Source of the DNA: Bradyrhizobium ottawaense
Lineage (GTDB): Bacteria; Pseudomonadota; Alphaproteobacteria; Rhizobiales; Xanthobacteraceae
Assembly: GCF_002278135.3 (NCBI RefSeq)
Contig: NZ_CP029425.2
Coordinates: 620,001 to 684,000, forward strand
DNA: 64,000 nt
Reading direction: 5' to 3'
Made by a program: the position numbers and the translations under genes. The notes under the pieces are model-generated. The model was not told where the DNA came from. It did not search any database and saw nothing but the letters and a program-made list of their open reading frames with translations. Shown in pieces: positions 47,058 through 55,647 of this stretch; positions within the stretch are counted from its first letter, which is position 1; the number at the start of each line of letters is the position of its first letter.

Positions 47058-47288
47058 ATGGGCGGCGAAATCGAGGCCTCTTCCGAACTAGCTAAAATCG
47101 CGAAGCTGAATGGAGATTTCCGCAGGAACTACGGGACCGTGCTCGGTGCGTTTCTGTATCTGCGCTCGATCAGTGCTGCGCGCCGGAGGTCCTGGCTCTG
47201 GTCTGCCTTGGCGTCGGTGGTGGGTTCGCTCGCACTGAACTGGGTCGGGAAGCACAGTTCATCTTGGTTTTCAGGTTGGCTAGGTTAG
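47058..47288 (+). CDS. Small membrane protein upstream of the split recombinase
   Basis: This 76-residue protein has a soluble start (EASSELAKIAKLNGDFRRNYG) and a hydrophobic C-terminal segment (WLWSALASVVGSLALNWVG). The ATG at 47058 follows GAGAGGA. It ends 30 bases before the recombinase and is co-oriented, so it may be in the same operon. The function is unknown. Confidence 0.55.
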   Translation: MGGEIEASSELAKIAKLNGDFRRNYGTVLGAFLYLRSISAARRRSWLWSALASVVGSLALNWVGKHSSSWFSGWLG

Positions 47289-47866
47289 GCTGGACCTGGC
47301 CAACGGTAGGGGCGTTCCATGGGAACTGCACTCACTGTCCAGAATGCCAGGATGTTACGACGACGCGAAAATGAACCGCGGGCGGCGCAATACATCCGGA
47401 TGTCGACGGATCGACAACTATATTCGATCGCAAATCAAATGGCTTTGATCGCAAGCTACGCGGCTGAGCATCGGCTCGAGATCGTGCGCACGTATATCGA
47501 TGAGGGCATTAGCGGACTGAGAATCAACAACCGCAAGGGACTTATCGATCTGCTCAATGACGTGCAATCGGGAGCCGCGGACTTCGCCAGCATCCTCGTG
47601 CGGGACGTTAGCCGCTGGGGCCGGTTTCAGGACACGGATGAAAGCGCGTACTATGAGTTTATCTGCAAGTTGGCTGGCGTAAAGGTGATCTATTGCGCTG
47701 AAATCTTCGAGAACGATGGAAGCCCGATGTCCGGCCTGTGGAAAAGCATGAAGCGCTTGATGGCGGCCGAAGACAGCCGCGACAAGTCGGCAAAGGTCTT
47801 TGCAGGACATTGCCGGATCGTTGGACTTGGCTATCGAGTGGGCGGACGGCCCGGTTTTGCACTGCG

Positions 47867-47869
47867 CAG
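47867..47869 (+). repeat. 3-bp target duplication CAG, left
   Basis: CAG directly before the IS left end; it matches CAG at 49234-49236. Collapsing the two restores the recombinase codon AGA. Confidence 0.8.
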
Positions 47870-47882
47870 AGAGCTGGCCCCG
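47870..47882 (+). repeat. IS terminal inverted repeat, left
   Basis: AGAGCTGGCCCCG, perfect over 13 bases with the right end. Confidence 0.85.
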
Positions 47883-48015
47883 GTTGTTTGGACAGCGCCC
47901 CGCTGGATTTAAGTGGATTCCTGCCGGGTTATGCTGAACGCGGGGCTTTACGATTTTGTCGTTGCGTCGGGAGGGCGTAGCCCGACCAGAGCGACGACAA
48001 AATCGTCGGCGACGG

Positions 48016-48843
48016 TCATGCGGCCATCACCATAGCTTGCGTGCCGAAGTAAGCCTCGTCGGGCGTGCGCCCGTCAAGGCTCGAGTGAGGGCGTCCCTGA
48101 TTGTAGAAGGCCAGATACTTGGCAATTGACGCTCGCGCCTCGGACACGCTGTCGTAGGCGCGGAGATAAACTTCTTCGTATTTGACCGTGCGCCAGAGCC
48201 GCTCGACAAACACGTTGTCGCGCCAGGCGCCCTTGCCATCCATGCTGATGGCGATCTTCGCGTCCAGCAGCACATCGGTGAACTCGAGGCTGGTGAACTG
48301 GCTGCCCTGGTCCGTGTTGAAAATCGCGGGCCTGCCGTGCTTCGCCAACGCCTCCTGGACCGCTTCGACGCAGAAGGCCGCCTCCATTGTGATCGAGACG
48401 CGATGGGCCAGGACCCGTCGGCTGAACACATCGACGACCGCCGCGAGATAGACGAAGCCACGCCGCATCGGAATGTAGGTGATGTCCATTGCCCACGCAT
48501 GGTCGGGCCGCTCGATCTTCAATCCGCGCAACAGGTACGGGTAGATCTTGTGACCCGGAGCCGGCTTGCTCGTGTTCGGGCGACGATAGACCGCCTCGAT
48601 CCCCATGCGCTTCATCAGCGTCGCGATGTGGCGGCGACCGGCGTATACCCCCTCCCGCCGCAGCAACGATCGCAGCATACGCGCTCCCGCGAAGGGATAA
48701 TCGAGATGCAGCTCATCGAGCCGACGCATCAAGGCAAGGTCCTCGGCCGAAACTGGCCGAGGTTCATAGTAGACCGTGCTGCGAGCCAGCTTCAGGACCT
48801 TCGCCTGGCGCACGATAGAAAGATCATGACCGCGGTCGATCAT
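48016..48843 (-). CDS. IS3-family transposase OrfB (DDE integrase domain)
   Basis: This 275-residue protein is the catalytic part of the transposase. The HTH_21 region contains LARSTVYYEPRP. The rve integrase core has Asp in WAMDITYIPM, Asp in FNTDQGSQFTS, and Glu in DNVFVERLWRTVKYEE (DDE). The final HSSLDGRTPDEAYFG is typical. Its start overlaps the OrfA stop by four bases. It would be made as a fusion by frameshifting or by re-initiation, as in this family. Confidence 0.93.
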   Translation of the reverse strand: MIDRGHDLSIVRQAKVLKLARSTVYYEPRPVSAEDLALMRRLDELHLDYPFAGARMLRSLLRREGVYAGRRHIATLMKRMGIEAVYRRPNTSKPAPGHKIYPYLLRGLKIERPDHAWAMDITYIPMRRGFVYLAAVVDVFSRRVLAHRVSITMEAAFCVEAVQEALAKHGRPAIFNTDQGSQFTSLEFTDVLLDAKIAISMDGKGAWRDNVFVERLWRTVKYEEVYLRAYDSVSEARASIAKYLAFYNQGRPHSSLDGRTPDEAYFGTQAMVMAA

Positions 48844-49145
48844 CGCTTTGCGCTCAGCAGGCCCGCCTTGGTGAGCGCGCCGGACAAAAAATCGTTTTCC
48901 AACGCCAGCTCGCCGATCTTGGCATGCAACGCCTTCAAATCGACCGGCGTCTCGGCCGATGTCTTGTCATGCCCAAACACGCCGGCGGCGCCTTCCAGGA
49001 GCTGGTTTTTCCAGATCGTGATCTGGTTCGGATGAACATCAAACAGTTGCGCCAGCTCCGCCAGTGTCTTGTCTCCTTTGACCGCAGCCAAAGCAACCTT
49101 CGCCTTGAATGCCGGAGAATGCGTCCGGCGGCTCTTCTTCGTCAT
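48840..49145 (-). CDS. IS3-family transposase OrfA (HTH)
   Basis: This 101-residue protein from the ATG at 49145 is the DNA-binding OrfA: KKSRRTHSPAFKAKVALAAVKGDKT with the HTH LAELAQLFDVHPNQITIWK, then a leucine-rich dimer helix ending LLSAKR. It binds the inverted ends. An upstream start in the same frame would add residues that look like the flanking terminal sequence, so it is less likely. Confidence 0.9.
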   Translation of the reverse strand: MTKKSRRTHSPAFKAKVALAAVKGDKTLAELAQLFDVHPNQITIWKNQLLEGAAGVFGHDKTSAETPVDLKALHAKIGELALENDFLSGALTKAGLLSAKR

Positions 49146-49220
49146 CTTCGCTCCTGATTCGCAGCAAGAATCCTCGCCGCTGTCAGGCAGAAAATCCACT
49201 CAAGCTACTGTCCGAATTTG

Positions 49221-49233
49221 CGGGGCCAGCTCT
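49221..49233 (+). repeat. IS terminal inverted repeat, right
   Basis: CGGGGCCAGCTCT, complement of the left end. Confidence 0.85.
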
Positions 49234-49236
49234 CAG
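49234..49236 (+). repeat. 3-bp target duplication CAG, right
   Basis: CAG directly after the IS right end, matching 47867-47869. Confidence 0.8.
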
Positions 49237-50285
49237 AGAACTGATCGACGCAACGGGCAATTCGAGGGGCTTTCTCCAGAGTGGCGAGCAGAAGGCATTG
49301 CACACCGACAGAGTGTTGCTCCGGGCGGGGTCTCCCGATGAAATCGCGATCGTGCGGTGGATATTCGAAAGCTTCGTTCGCGGGAAAGGCGAAACCGACA
49401 TCGCCCGCGAGTTGAATGCTAGGGGCGCAGTCAACCATTGCGGCGTCCCGTGGAATCTCCAGATGATCGGCCGCATCCTTCGCAACGAAAACTACATTGG
49501 CAACACCGTCTATTACCGGACATCGAGCTACCTGCGGCAACGTCGCGTTATCAACGGCAAGGCCAAGTGGATCCGCAAAGAGGGCGCCCTTGAGCAAATT
49601 GTACCTCGCAACGTTTTCGATGACGCCCAGAGGATTATCGAGCGTCGGGTGCGACAGCATTTGTCGTCCGATTTGTTGCTTAAGAAGTTGCGCGTCTTAC
49701 AGCTCCGGCTAGGAACTCTGTCCGCCGATGCGATCAACCGGGCGAAAGGGATGCCCTGCGCATCCATATATGAACGCCGGTTCGGCAGCCTCCGCAAAGC
49801 CTATGAGCTGATTGGTTTCGCTCCGCCGGGAGACTATAGTTACATCGACACGCGTGGCGAGTGCCTGAGCCTGGTCCAACAACTCGCCGTCGGGATTGGT
49901 GCTAGGGTGCGCGGGGCGGACTCCCAGCTCATTGCGGAACGAACGGGAGGCTGCTTGGCCCTGAAGGATGGGTCCTTCATATCATTGCGCGTCATTCGAT
50001 GCTGGGAGCACCCTCAGCGGCACTGTCGCGTCTGGACGCTACGGCGTAGCGCCAAGCAGCATCCGGGTATCGCCGTTTTGGTCAGGTTGGATGAGCAGAA
50101 CAAAGTACCACTCGACTACATCCTGACGACGAGAGACCGCATGCCCGAGCGACCGCTGATAATGACAGAGGCGGTCGTGAGAAAACGATTTCGGAACAGG
50201 TTCAGGCGCTCGACCGACTTGATCCGCGCGTTGAAGCGCCGACTTAGCCGCTAGCTGGGACAGCCTGTACGTAACGGACTACGAT

Positions 50286-51101
50286 CTATTTATCTTGCTG
50301 AGACGCCCAGGCGGGAGCGTCGGCGCCTTTCTTCACGATGCCGATGAAATAGAAAACGCTCTCGCGCGTAAGCTCTTTGTGGTCGCCGTGAGTAAACACG
50401 ATCTCGAGGCCGGCTGCGTCGATCATCTCGCGGAAAGTTTCCACGGTCGAACCGCGATTGTTCTCTTGAAGCACGATAACTCCATTGTCGGCCAAGTAGG
50501 GATGTATCGTGTTGAAGAACTCGCGATGGATCTCCCAATCAGGGTCGTGCGCGCGGATATCACCTTCGTACTGGTCGATGAAGTGGGGCGGATTGCTCAC
50601 CACCAAATTCCACCGCTCGCTCCTGGGTATGCTCCGAAGATTGTTGGACTCGTAAACTGAGACCCGGTCCTCAAGATGATTCAGCCTGACCGTATTCTTG
50701 CAGCGGGTCACCGCCGCCGGATTAATGTCGGCCAGGCACAGCGTTTCGCACAAGCCGTGGCCTAACATGGAAAAGCCAATAAACGCTGGTCCGGCGCACC
50801 ACTCGAAGAGGCGAGGCTGTTTAGGCATTCCACGGGAGCGCAGAAACGGAATGAAGTCTTGGCCGAACTCGAGGCCGCCTCCATCGAGCTCGCTCTTGTA
50901 TTCGACCGTGACCCCACCCAAGTCGACCCGCTTCGCAGGCCTTATTCGACGTAGCGCCGGTCTGACGAGGCTGTGCTCGATCGTATGCAGAACGCCCATT
51001 GCCAACACCTGCAAATGAAGAGGCCCGCAACATGTGACCCGGTCGTTCGTGGGCTGCCGCGCGAGTTGATCAAGAAAAGACTTCGCCTTCTGGCTGTACA
51101 T
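50286..51101 (-). CDS. Class I SAM-dependent methyltransferase
   Basis: This 271-residue protein is an AdoMet-dependent methyltransferase. LFEWCAGPAFIGFSML is the AdoMet-binding loop, LADINPAAVTRC the next strand, and VVSNPPHF the NPPx catalytic motif of N-methylating HemK/RsmC-like enzymes. The substrate is unknown (tRNA, rRNA, protein or small molecule). It is divergent from the next methyltransferase, with starts about 50 bases apart. Confidence 0.8.
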   Translation of the reverse strand: MYSQKAKSFLDQLARQPTNDRVTCCGPLHLQVLAMGVLHTIEHSLVRPALRRIRPAKRVDLGGVTVEYKSELDGGGLEFGQDFIPFLRSRGMPKQPRLFEWCAGPAFIGFSMLGHGLCETLCLADINPAAVTRCKNTVRLNHLEDRVSVYESNNLRSIPRSERWNLVVSNPPHFIDQYEGDIRAHDPDWEIHREFFNTIHPYLADNGVIVLQENNRGSTVETFREMIDAAGLEIVFTHGDHKELTRESVFYFIGIVKKGADAPAWASQQDK

Positions 51102-51155
51102 TTCTGAATGTTTCTGATTGTGTCAACCGGAATCCTACGAAGTACCGGGACGACC

Positions 51156-51815
51156 ATGAGTTTCACTCAGAGGCTCCGAAGGCGGCTCTTTCCGCCGCGC
51201 GACGCGATCGAAGGCTATGAAAACGAGGAGTTGGTCGACACCATCTGTCGTAAGACAGCTGCTTATCAGGGGCAGGCCAACTGGCCGTTGGTCGCAGATT
51301 TAACAACAGTACTCGATTTCGGAGGTGGCGCCGGCGTTCACTACAAGACCGCCCGCCAGCAATCGCCTGACATTCGATGGGCCGTCGTTGAGACGCCTGC
51401 CATGGTAAGGCGCGCGATGGAGCTTGCGACCGACAGGTTGAGGTTTTTCGAGCGGATCGAGGAGGCGGCCGATTGGCTCGGAAATGTCGATCTGATTCAT
51501 TCGAATGGCGCAATTCAGTACGTGCCCAATCCTGTCAGGACCATCCGATCACTCTGCGCAGTCGCCCCGGCGAAGCTGATTTGGCATCGCGTCCCGATCA
51601 GCGAGGGAGAAGGCAGGCGAGAAGTTCAGACCTCCTACTTGAGCGACAATGGGCCGGGACAGGCACCCTCGCTCGCGGAGAAGCTCGTGAGATACGAGCG
51701 GACCTGGATTCCCGAGCAAGCTTTCATCAGGGCCCATGAGGGTTACCGGATGGCGGAACGCAGCCCGGATCCCCGCGAGCACGGAACATATCAGTTCAGA
51801 TTTGTGCCAGACTAG
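51156..51815 (+). CDS. TIGR04325-type methyltransferase
   Basis: This protein of about 219 residues from the ATG at 51156 (ATG at 51108 is in frame) resembles the TIGR04325 methyltransferases found in surface-polysaccharide and specialised gene clusters. VLDFGGGAGVHYKTARQ is the AdoMet loop, and WAVVETPAMVRRAMELA and LIHSNGAIQYVPNP follow. The substrate is unknown. Its place beside another methyltransferase suggests a small modification pair. Confidence 0.7.
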   Translation: MSFTQRLRRRLFPPRDAIEGYENEELVDTICRKTAAYQGQANWPLVADLTTVLDFGGGAGVHYKTARQQSPDIRWAVVETPAMVRRAMELATDRLRFFERIEEAADWLGNVDLIHSNGAIQYVPNPVRTIRSLCAVAPAKLIWHRVPISEGEGRREVQTSYLSDNGPGQAPSLAEKLVRYERTWIPEQAFIRAHEGYRMAERSPDPREHGTYQFRFVPD

Positions 51816-51953
51816 CGAGGGCGGCGGGGCATATTTCGGCCCTTCCTGCACCTAAGAGATAGTAGAGCGCGATAGATTTTCATTCTGACGCTGTCGGAAC
51901 TCGGGCGGCCCGTTCGTCTTGAATCGGAGCCAACCAAACGGAGTTCCGCGTCA

Positions 51954-52880
51954 ATGGCCCCCCGCGCCAACTGGAAAGGCTTCCTGCGCCTGTCCCTGGT
52001 CACCTGTCCCGTAGCGCTCTACCCGGCGACGTCGGAGAGCGAGAAGGTCGCCTTTAACCAGCTGAACCGGGCCACGGGCCATCGTATTAAGTACTTGAAG
52101 GTCGACGCTGACACCGGCGACGAGGTGCCGAACGAGGACATAGTCAAAGGTTATGAGCTGGAGAAAGGGCAATACATAGAGATCTCAAAAGAGGAACTCG
52201 AAGAAATTGCGCTGGAGTCCACACGGACCATCGAGATCGACGAGTTTGTTGACAGGTCGGACATCGACCCCCGTTACCTGATCCGCCCTTACTACATTCG
52301 CCCAGACGGGAAGGTCGGACACGACGCGTTCGCGGTGATCCGCGAGACCATCCGGGAGATGGACAAGGTCGCGATCGGTCGGGTGGTGCTGACGAACCGC
52401 GAGCACATCATCGCGCTCGAGCCGATGGATAAGGGTCTGGTCGGTACGCTTCTGCGCTACCCCTACGAGGTTCGCAGCGAGCAGGAATATTTCGATGAGA
52501 TCCAGGACGTGAGGGTCACCAAAGACATGCTGGATCTCGCCAAGCACATCGTGAACCAGAAGGCGGGGCGGTTCGATCCGGAGAAGTTCGAGGACCATTA
52601 CGAAACCGCGCTGATCGACCTCATCAACCAGAAGCGCTCCGGCAACGTCATACGGCCTAAGGAAAGGCCCAAGGGCGAGAACGTGGTCGACTTGATGGAG
52701 GCGCTGCGACAGAGCGTCGGTCGGAAAGCTGCGCCGGCGAAGGAAGCAAAACCCGCCAAGAAGCCGAAGAAGGCGCCAGCCGGACAGAAGGAAATGCTGA
52801 TGTCTATCGCCGGCAAGAAGCCTGCGAAGGAAGCGCCGGCGAAGAAGCCGGCGGCAGGTGCGAGGCGGAAGTCGGCTTGA
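51954..52880 (+). CDS. ku: Ku, bacterial non-homologous end-joining protein
   Basis: This 308-residue protein is a bacterial Ku, which forms a dimeric ring on broken DNA ends and recruits LigD. ANWKGFLRLSLVTCPVALYP, YELEKGQYIEISKEELEEI and LIDLINQKRSGN are diagnostic. The C-terminal 60 residues are Lys/Ala/Pro repeats (AKKPKKAPAG, AKKPAAGARRKSA), as in long Rhizobiales Ku proteins, likely for DNA contact. The start at 51954 fits the family. No ligD gene is in the window. Confidence 0.96.
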   Translation: MAPRANWKGFLRLSLVTCPVALYPATSESEKVAFNQLNRATGHRIKYLKVDADTGDEVPNEDIVKGYELEKGQYIEISKEELEEIALESTRTIEIDEFVDRSDIDPRYLIRPYYIRPDGKVGHDAFAVIRETIREMDKVAIGRVVLTNREHIIALEPMDKGLVGTLLRYPYEVRSEQEYFDEIQDVRVTKDMLDLAKHIVNQKAGRFDPEKFEDHYETALIDLINQKRSGNVIRPKERPKGENVVDLMEALRQSVGRKAAPAKEAKPAKKPKKAPAGQKEMLMSIAGKKPAKEAPAKKPAAGARRKSA

Positions 52881-53182
52881 GCGTGAAGCATCCGGTGACG
52901 CCGCTCTACGCTGACGAAGCGGCTGATGTCCGCCAGGCGTGCAGTCCGGGGCCCGCCAAGGCGTCGAAAGATCGGGAAGCCGAAGTCGCCGCGCATCGTG
53001 CCGTAGACGGAGCCAAAAGGGCTAGGCGAACGGGGGCCGGTCTGCTGGCAGCGGGTTGCGCTCCGGAGGGAAATGCTTACACCGCAGTCCGTTCAGCCAG
53101 GCGAAACTGACACGATTCAACTCGGCTGTCAGAATGAACGTCCCATCCATGTCGAACCGATACAGCAATCATCCCCGCCTCA
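52881..53182. other. Non-coding stretch after Ku
   Basis: About 300 bases downstream of Ku with no supported gene or clear terminator. Confidence 0.4.
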
Positions 53183-53443
53183 TCAATCGTTGTCCGGACA
53201 TTCCGGACATGTGTCTCCGATCGAATCCAAGACGTCGCGTATCTCCGCAGCTGCTTCGTCGCTGGTGATGCCGGCGGGCGGATCCTGACGGGCGAGATCG
53301 ATGGCGTGCTCGCGGGCGTAGGGGTCAGCTCGGTCCTTTGCCCAGCCATGCTCCTGGCATTCGTGGATAGCGCCGGCCTCCTGCAGCAAGCTGAGTGCCC
53401 ATCCATGCAACGTTCGGATGGCGGGCCGCCTTTGCTTCGTCAT
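53183..53443 (-). CDS. Small conserved hypothetical protein
   Basis: This 86-residue protein (ATG at 53443) has typical, balanced composition: RTLHGWALSLLQEAG, YAREHAIDLARQDPPAGITSDEAAAEIRDV, and a CPEC at its C terminus. Similar short proteins are common in Bradyrhizobium. I cannot name a function. Confidence 0.55.
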   Translation of the reverse strand: MTKQRRPAIRTLHGWALSLLQEAGAIHECQEHGWAKDRADPYAREHAIDLARQDPPAGITSDEAAAEIRDVLDSIGDTCPECPDND

Positions 53444-54059
53444 CAGCATCGAGATCGCTCCTGCCGGGACGAATCAATCCGCCCAGTTGATCGTTCCAGG
53501 CGGTTAGCACGGGGCAGGGATTCGCAACCGACAGGGCTGGGTTTGTCCACGTCTTCCTCAGAGCCTGTGCAGAACACCTCGCCACTCGGCACGCCCACGG
53601 TCCGGCATCAGCAAAAGCCGTAGCGAATTCTCTTGAACCGAGAAGCGGTTAGATCGGCTTTCTTTTCCTAGCGAGAGAACCTGAGCCGCAGCAGTCGAGC
53701 AACTTTCTTTCGAGATTCCCTCCCTCCGCCAGTTCCTTTTTTGAACATCCTCCCTATTTCTAGCCTAAGTACCCGATGGCGCGTGTTTCCAGCGCTTTTT
53801 TACGCTGAACCGTACTCTGCCAATCAGGTTTATCCCTCACACCTTCTCCAAGTGCGCTGATTTCTCCAAACCTCTGCACTTCAGAGGGTGTAACGGACCA
53901 TGAGACCCATTGAACTCAGAGCGTTTTTATCGTCGGAAAAGCAGGAGAATTCCTTTCTCTCTTGGCAGCCAAGATCGCCAAAAACAGCAGTCGACTTAGG
54001 ATTTAGACCAGTCATTCGAAATCTCTGCGACTCCGTTTTCCATAACCGGCCTTCTCGCT
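53444..54059. other. Non-coding stretch containing a junction motif
   Basis: About 600 bases, AT-richer than the surroundings in part, with no supported gene. It contains a TTCCATAAC core at 54038-54046. Confidence 0.4.
54038..54046 (+). repeat. Block-junction motif TTCCATAAC, copy 6 (core only)
   Basis: Core match (ctccgtTTTCCATAACCGG). The SNase remnant on its right stops here. Confidence 0.4.
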
Positions 54060-54215
54060 ACAACCTGTCACCTGTCTTTGCCCCCCACCACGATACGGCA
54101 AACTGTACTCGCGCCGGCAGAGCTGCAAGCTTTATCTTCTATCAATGCCATAAAGGCGAATGCGGGTGCGGTGGGTGCCGAGCGTGTCCCCATCAATAAC
54201 GCTGACCTGTCCGTG
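54060..54215 (-). pseudogene. Fragment of an SNase-type nuclease
   Basis: In a minus-strand frame the bases encode VSVIDGDTLGTHRTRIRLYGID, the SNase catalytic segment, then after a shift SLQLCRREYSLPYRGGGQ, the next conserved part. The frame is broken and the remainder of the gene is missing. It stops at about 54060, next to the junction motif at 54038. It is a decayed relative of the nuclease at 29912. Confidence 0.55.
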
Positions 54216-54297
54216 TCGCTCGCACGGCGGCCGCCTTCATCACGAACTACATAGCGAAAACTCGGACCAGAATCCACAATACTGGACAATCTCGCAA

Positions 54298-55353
54298 TTA
54301 GTTGTCGCTTCTCGATTGCCATCGACGGAGTACGTCTGCCGCGATATTGTCCCGAGTGGGCATCAGCGCGGCGCGAGACATCTGCTCGCGTTCTAATATT
54401 TCTTTCAGCCCGCCTACGTGCTCGTGAGACATGGCGATCTTTCGGAGAATAACATCAGTCGCATTAGATTGGACTACAAAGTCCTCCACCGGAAATCGCG
54501 TCCCATCGTTCTGCATAAAGTGAATTCCCGAATGCGCCAGTGTGGTGAAAAGACCTGACTGGGCCGTAAGATATTCGTTGTCGCCGGCCGGCGGCTTCAC
54601 TACCGATAACGTTGGGTCGAGCCGCGGAGCCCCGTGAGGTCCGTTAGGAAATTGCATTCCAGCAACGCTCACCCGCGAAGCTTTTTCACGGTGCAAAGCC
54701 CAAAATACGATGCTCTCGTTTGTCTTAGGTGAGAAAAGATGCTCGACCGAGAAAAATGCAGCCGCCATAGGGTTTGCAGTCCAATCAAGATATCGAGTTG
54801 GAATGCCGTGATGCTGGGCCAAAGCAATCATCGGGGGAAGATCGGAGTAAATCGAAAACTCGTCGCCTAAGAGAGGAAAATGCGCAAACCAAAGCCAGTT
54901 CGGAGAGACCGCCGGTTCAGGCGGCAAATTCAACAGCGGAATTGACAACCCAAGATCATTGCACCCTAGCCCAAAGTCCCAAATGGGTAGCAGTTCAGAA
55001 GTTGTAGAGATCGCAAGCTGCTTCGCCAACTCCGTGTCGTTCGGCCCGAACACCGCGGGGCCGGTCAGATAGTTAGTGGGGGGCCAACTCCATATGAGCT
55101 GTTGCGCTGGATTGGATGCCTCGAATCTCTTCTGAGCCTCACGCCTTGCCGCAGAGATGACCGCATTAGGACGCCACGCGGAAGGTAATAGCTTCCAGGC
55201 TGATTCGGCGTGTCCTCGATACACCCACGGGCAGTGGCCATTATCCCACCAGACTGAATTCGACCGTCGTATCGCTGCAACAAATTCGTCTGCCGATTCA
55301 GCCCTCCAGCTATCTATGCCAGGCGCCTCACGGGTCCAGTTTATCTCCCCCAT
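54298..55353 (-). CDS. FRG-domain protein
   Basis: This 351-residue protein has an FRG domain (the motif name): WVYRGHAESAWKLLPSAWR, the conserved ALAQHHGIPTRYLDWTANPMAAAFF, and VFWALHREKASR. FRG domains occur in defence-associated proteins and other stress systems; their activity is not settled. The N-terminal 30 residues are soluble, with no membrane helix. The gene is divergent from the DUF2971 gene at 55648, about 290 bases away. Confidence 0.8.
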   Translation of the reverse strand: MGEINWTREAPGIDSWRAESADEFVAAIRRSNSVWWDNGHCPWVYRGHAESAWKLLPSAWRPNAVISAARREAQKRFEASNPAQQLIWSWPPTNYLTGPAVFGPNDTELAKQLAISTTSELLPIWDFGLGCNDLGLSIPLLNLPPEPAVSPNWLWFAHFPLLGDEFSIYSDLPPMIALAQHHGIPTRYLDWTANPMAAAFFSVEHLFSPKTNESIVFWALHREKASRVSVAGMQFPNGPHGAPRLDPTLSVVKPPAGDNEYLTAQSGLFTTLAHSGIHFMQNDGTRFPVEDFVVQSNATDVILRKIAMSHEHVGGLKEILEREQMSRAALMPTRDNIAADVLRRWQSRSDN

Positions 55354-55647
55354 TGATTGGGCTCGCTCTTCGCGCGTTGCAATCTTGACTTGTTAAGAAC
55401 ATACTGAGCACATGCCAGCTGATCAATATGAGTAATCCAAAGCCCCACACCTCCGCGCGGCCTCCGCTTTCGGACGCGACGACTTTAGAGTCTGCTGTCG
55501 ATCGGGCTATGGCGGTGACGCTCGCGAGGCGGTAAGTCGCTGCTGACCGAAAACGAATTCGAAGAAGCGCAAGTCTCGTAAGGTTACGTGCGTGGCGTCA
55601 AGCATGCCCGCTTCAACACGTAAACAGAATAACCTGCCTGAGAACTA
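55354..55647 (+). other. Intergenic region with a decayed small gene
   Basis: Just under 300 bases. Around 55500-55610 the reading is reminiscent of a common Rhizobiales hypothetical (KSLLTENEFEEAQVS, GYVRGVKHARFNT) with a stop in between. It is a degraded remnant at best. Confidence 0.3.

Larger units (their letters stand above)
47870..49233 (-). mobile_element. IS3-family insertion sequence (1364 bp)
   Basis: The element encodes OrfA and OrfB on the minus strand. The ends form an inverted repeat: left AGAGCTGGCCCCG, right CGGGGCCAGCTCT, 13 bases perfect, with a partial match continuing (GGACAG). It is flanked by a 3-base CAG duplication. It interrupts a serine recombinase gene, and the reading frame is exactly restored when it is removed. 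It appears complete, so it may still move. Confidence 0.92.
47319..50254 (+). pseudogene. Large serine recombinase split by an IS3-family element
   Basis: This is a 522-codon serine recombinase of the same type as the ParB-linked one (AAQYIRMSTDRQLYSIANQM with the catalytic Ser; DVSRWGRFQ; NENYIGNTVYY). Removing 47870-49233 plus one copy of the CAG repeat joins GRPGFALRREL directly to LIDATGNSRGFLQSG in frame, so nothing else is damaged. It has no ParB-like genes after it; a methyltransferase pair follows. With the insertion it cannot make a full protein. Confidence 0.88.

Noticed and set aside
48337..49035. 232-codon + frame inside the IS
   Set aside because: Antisense to OrfB and OrfA; no family resemblance.
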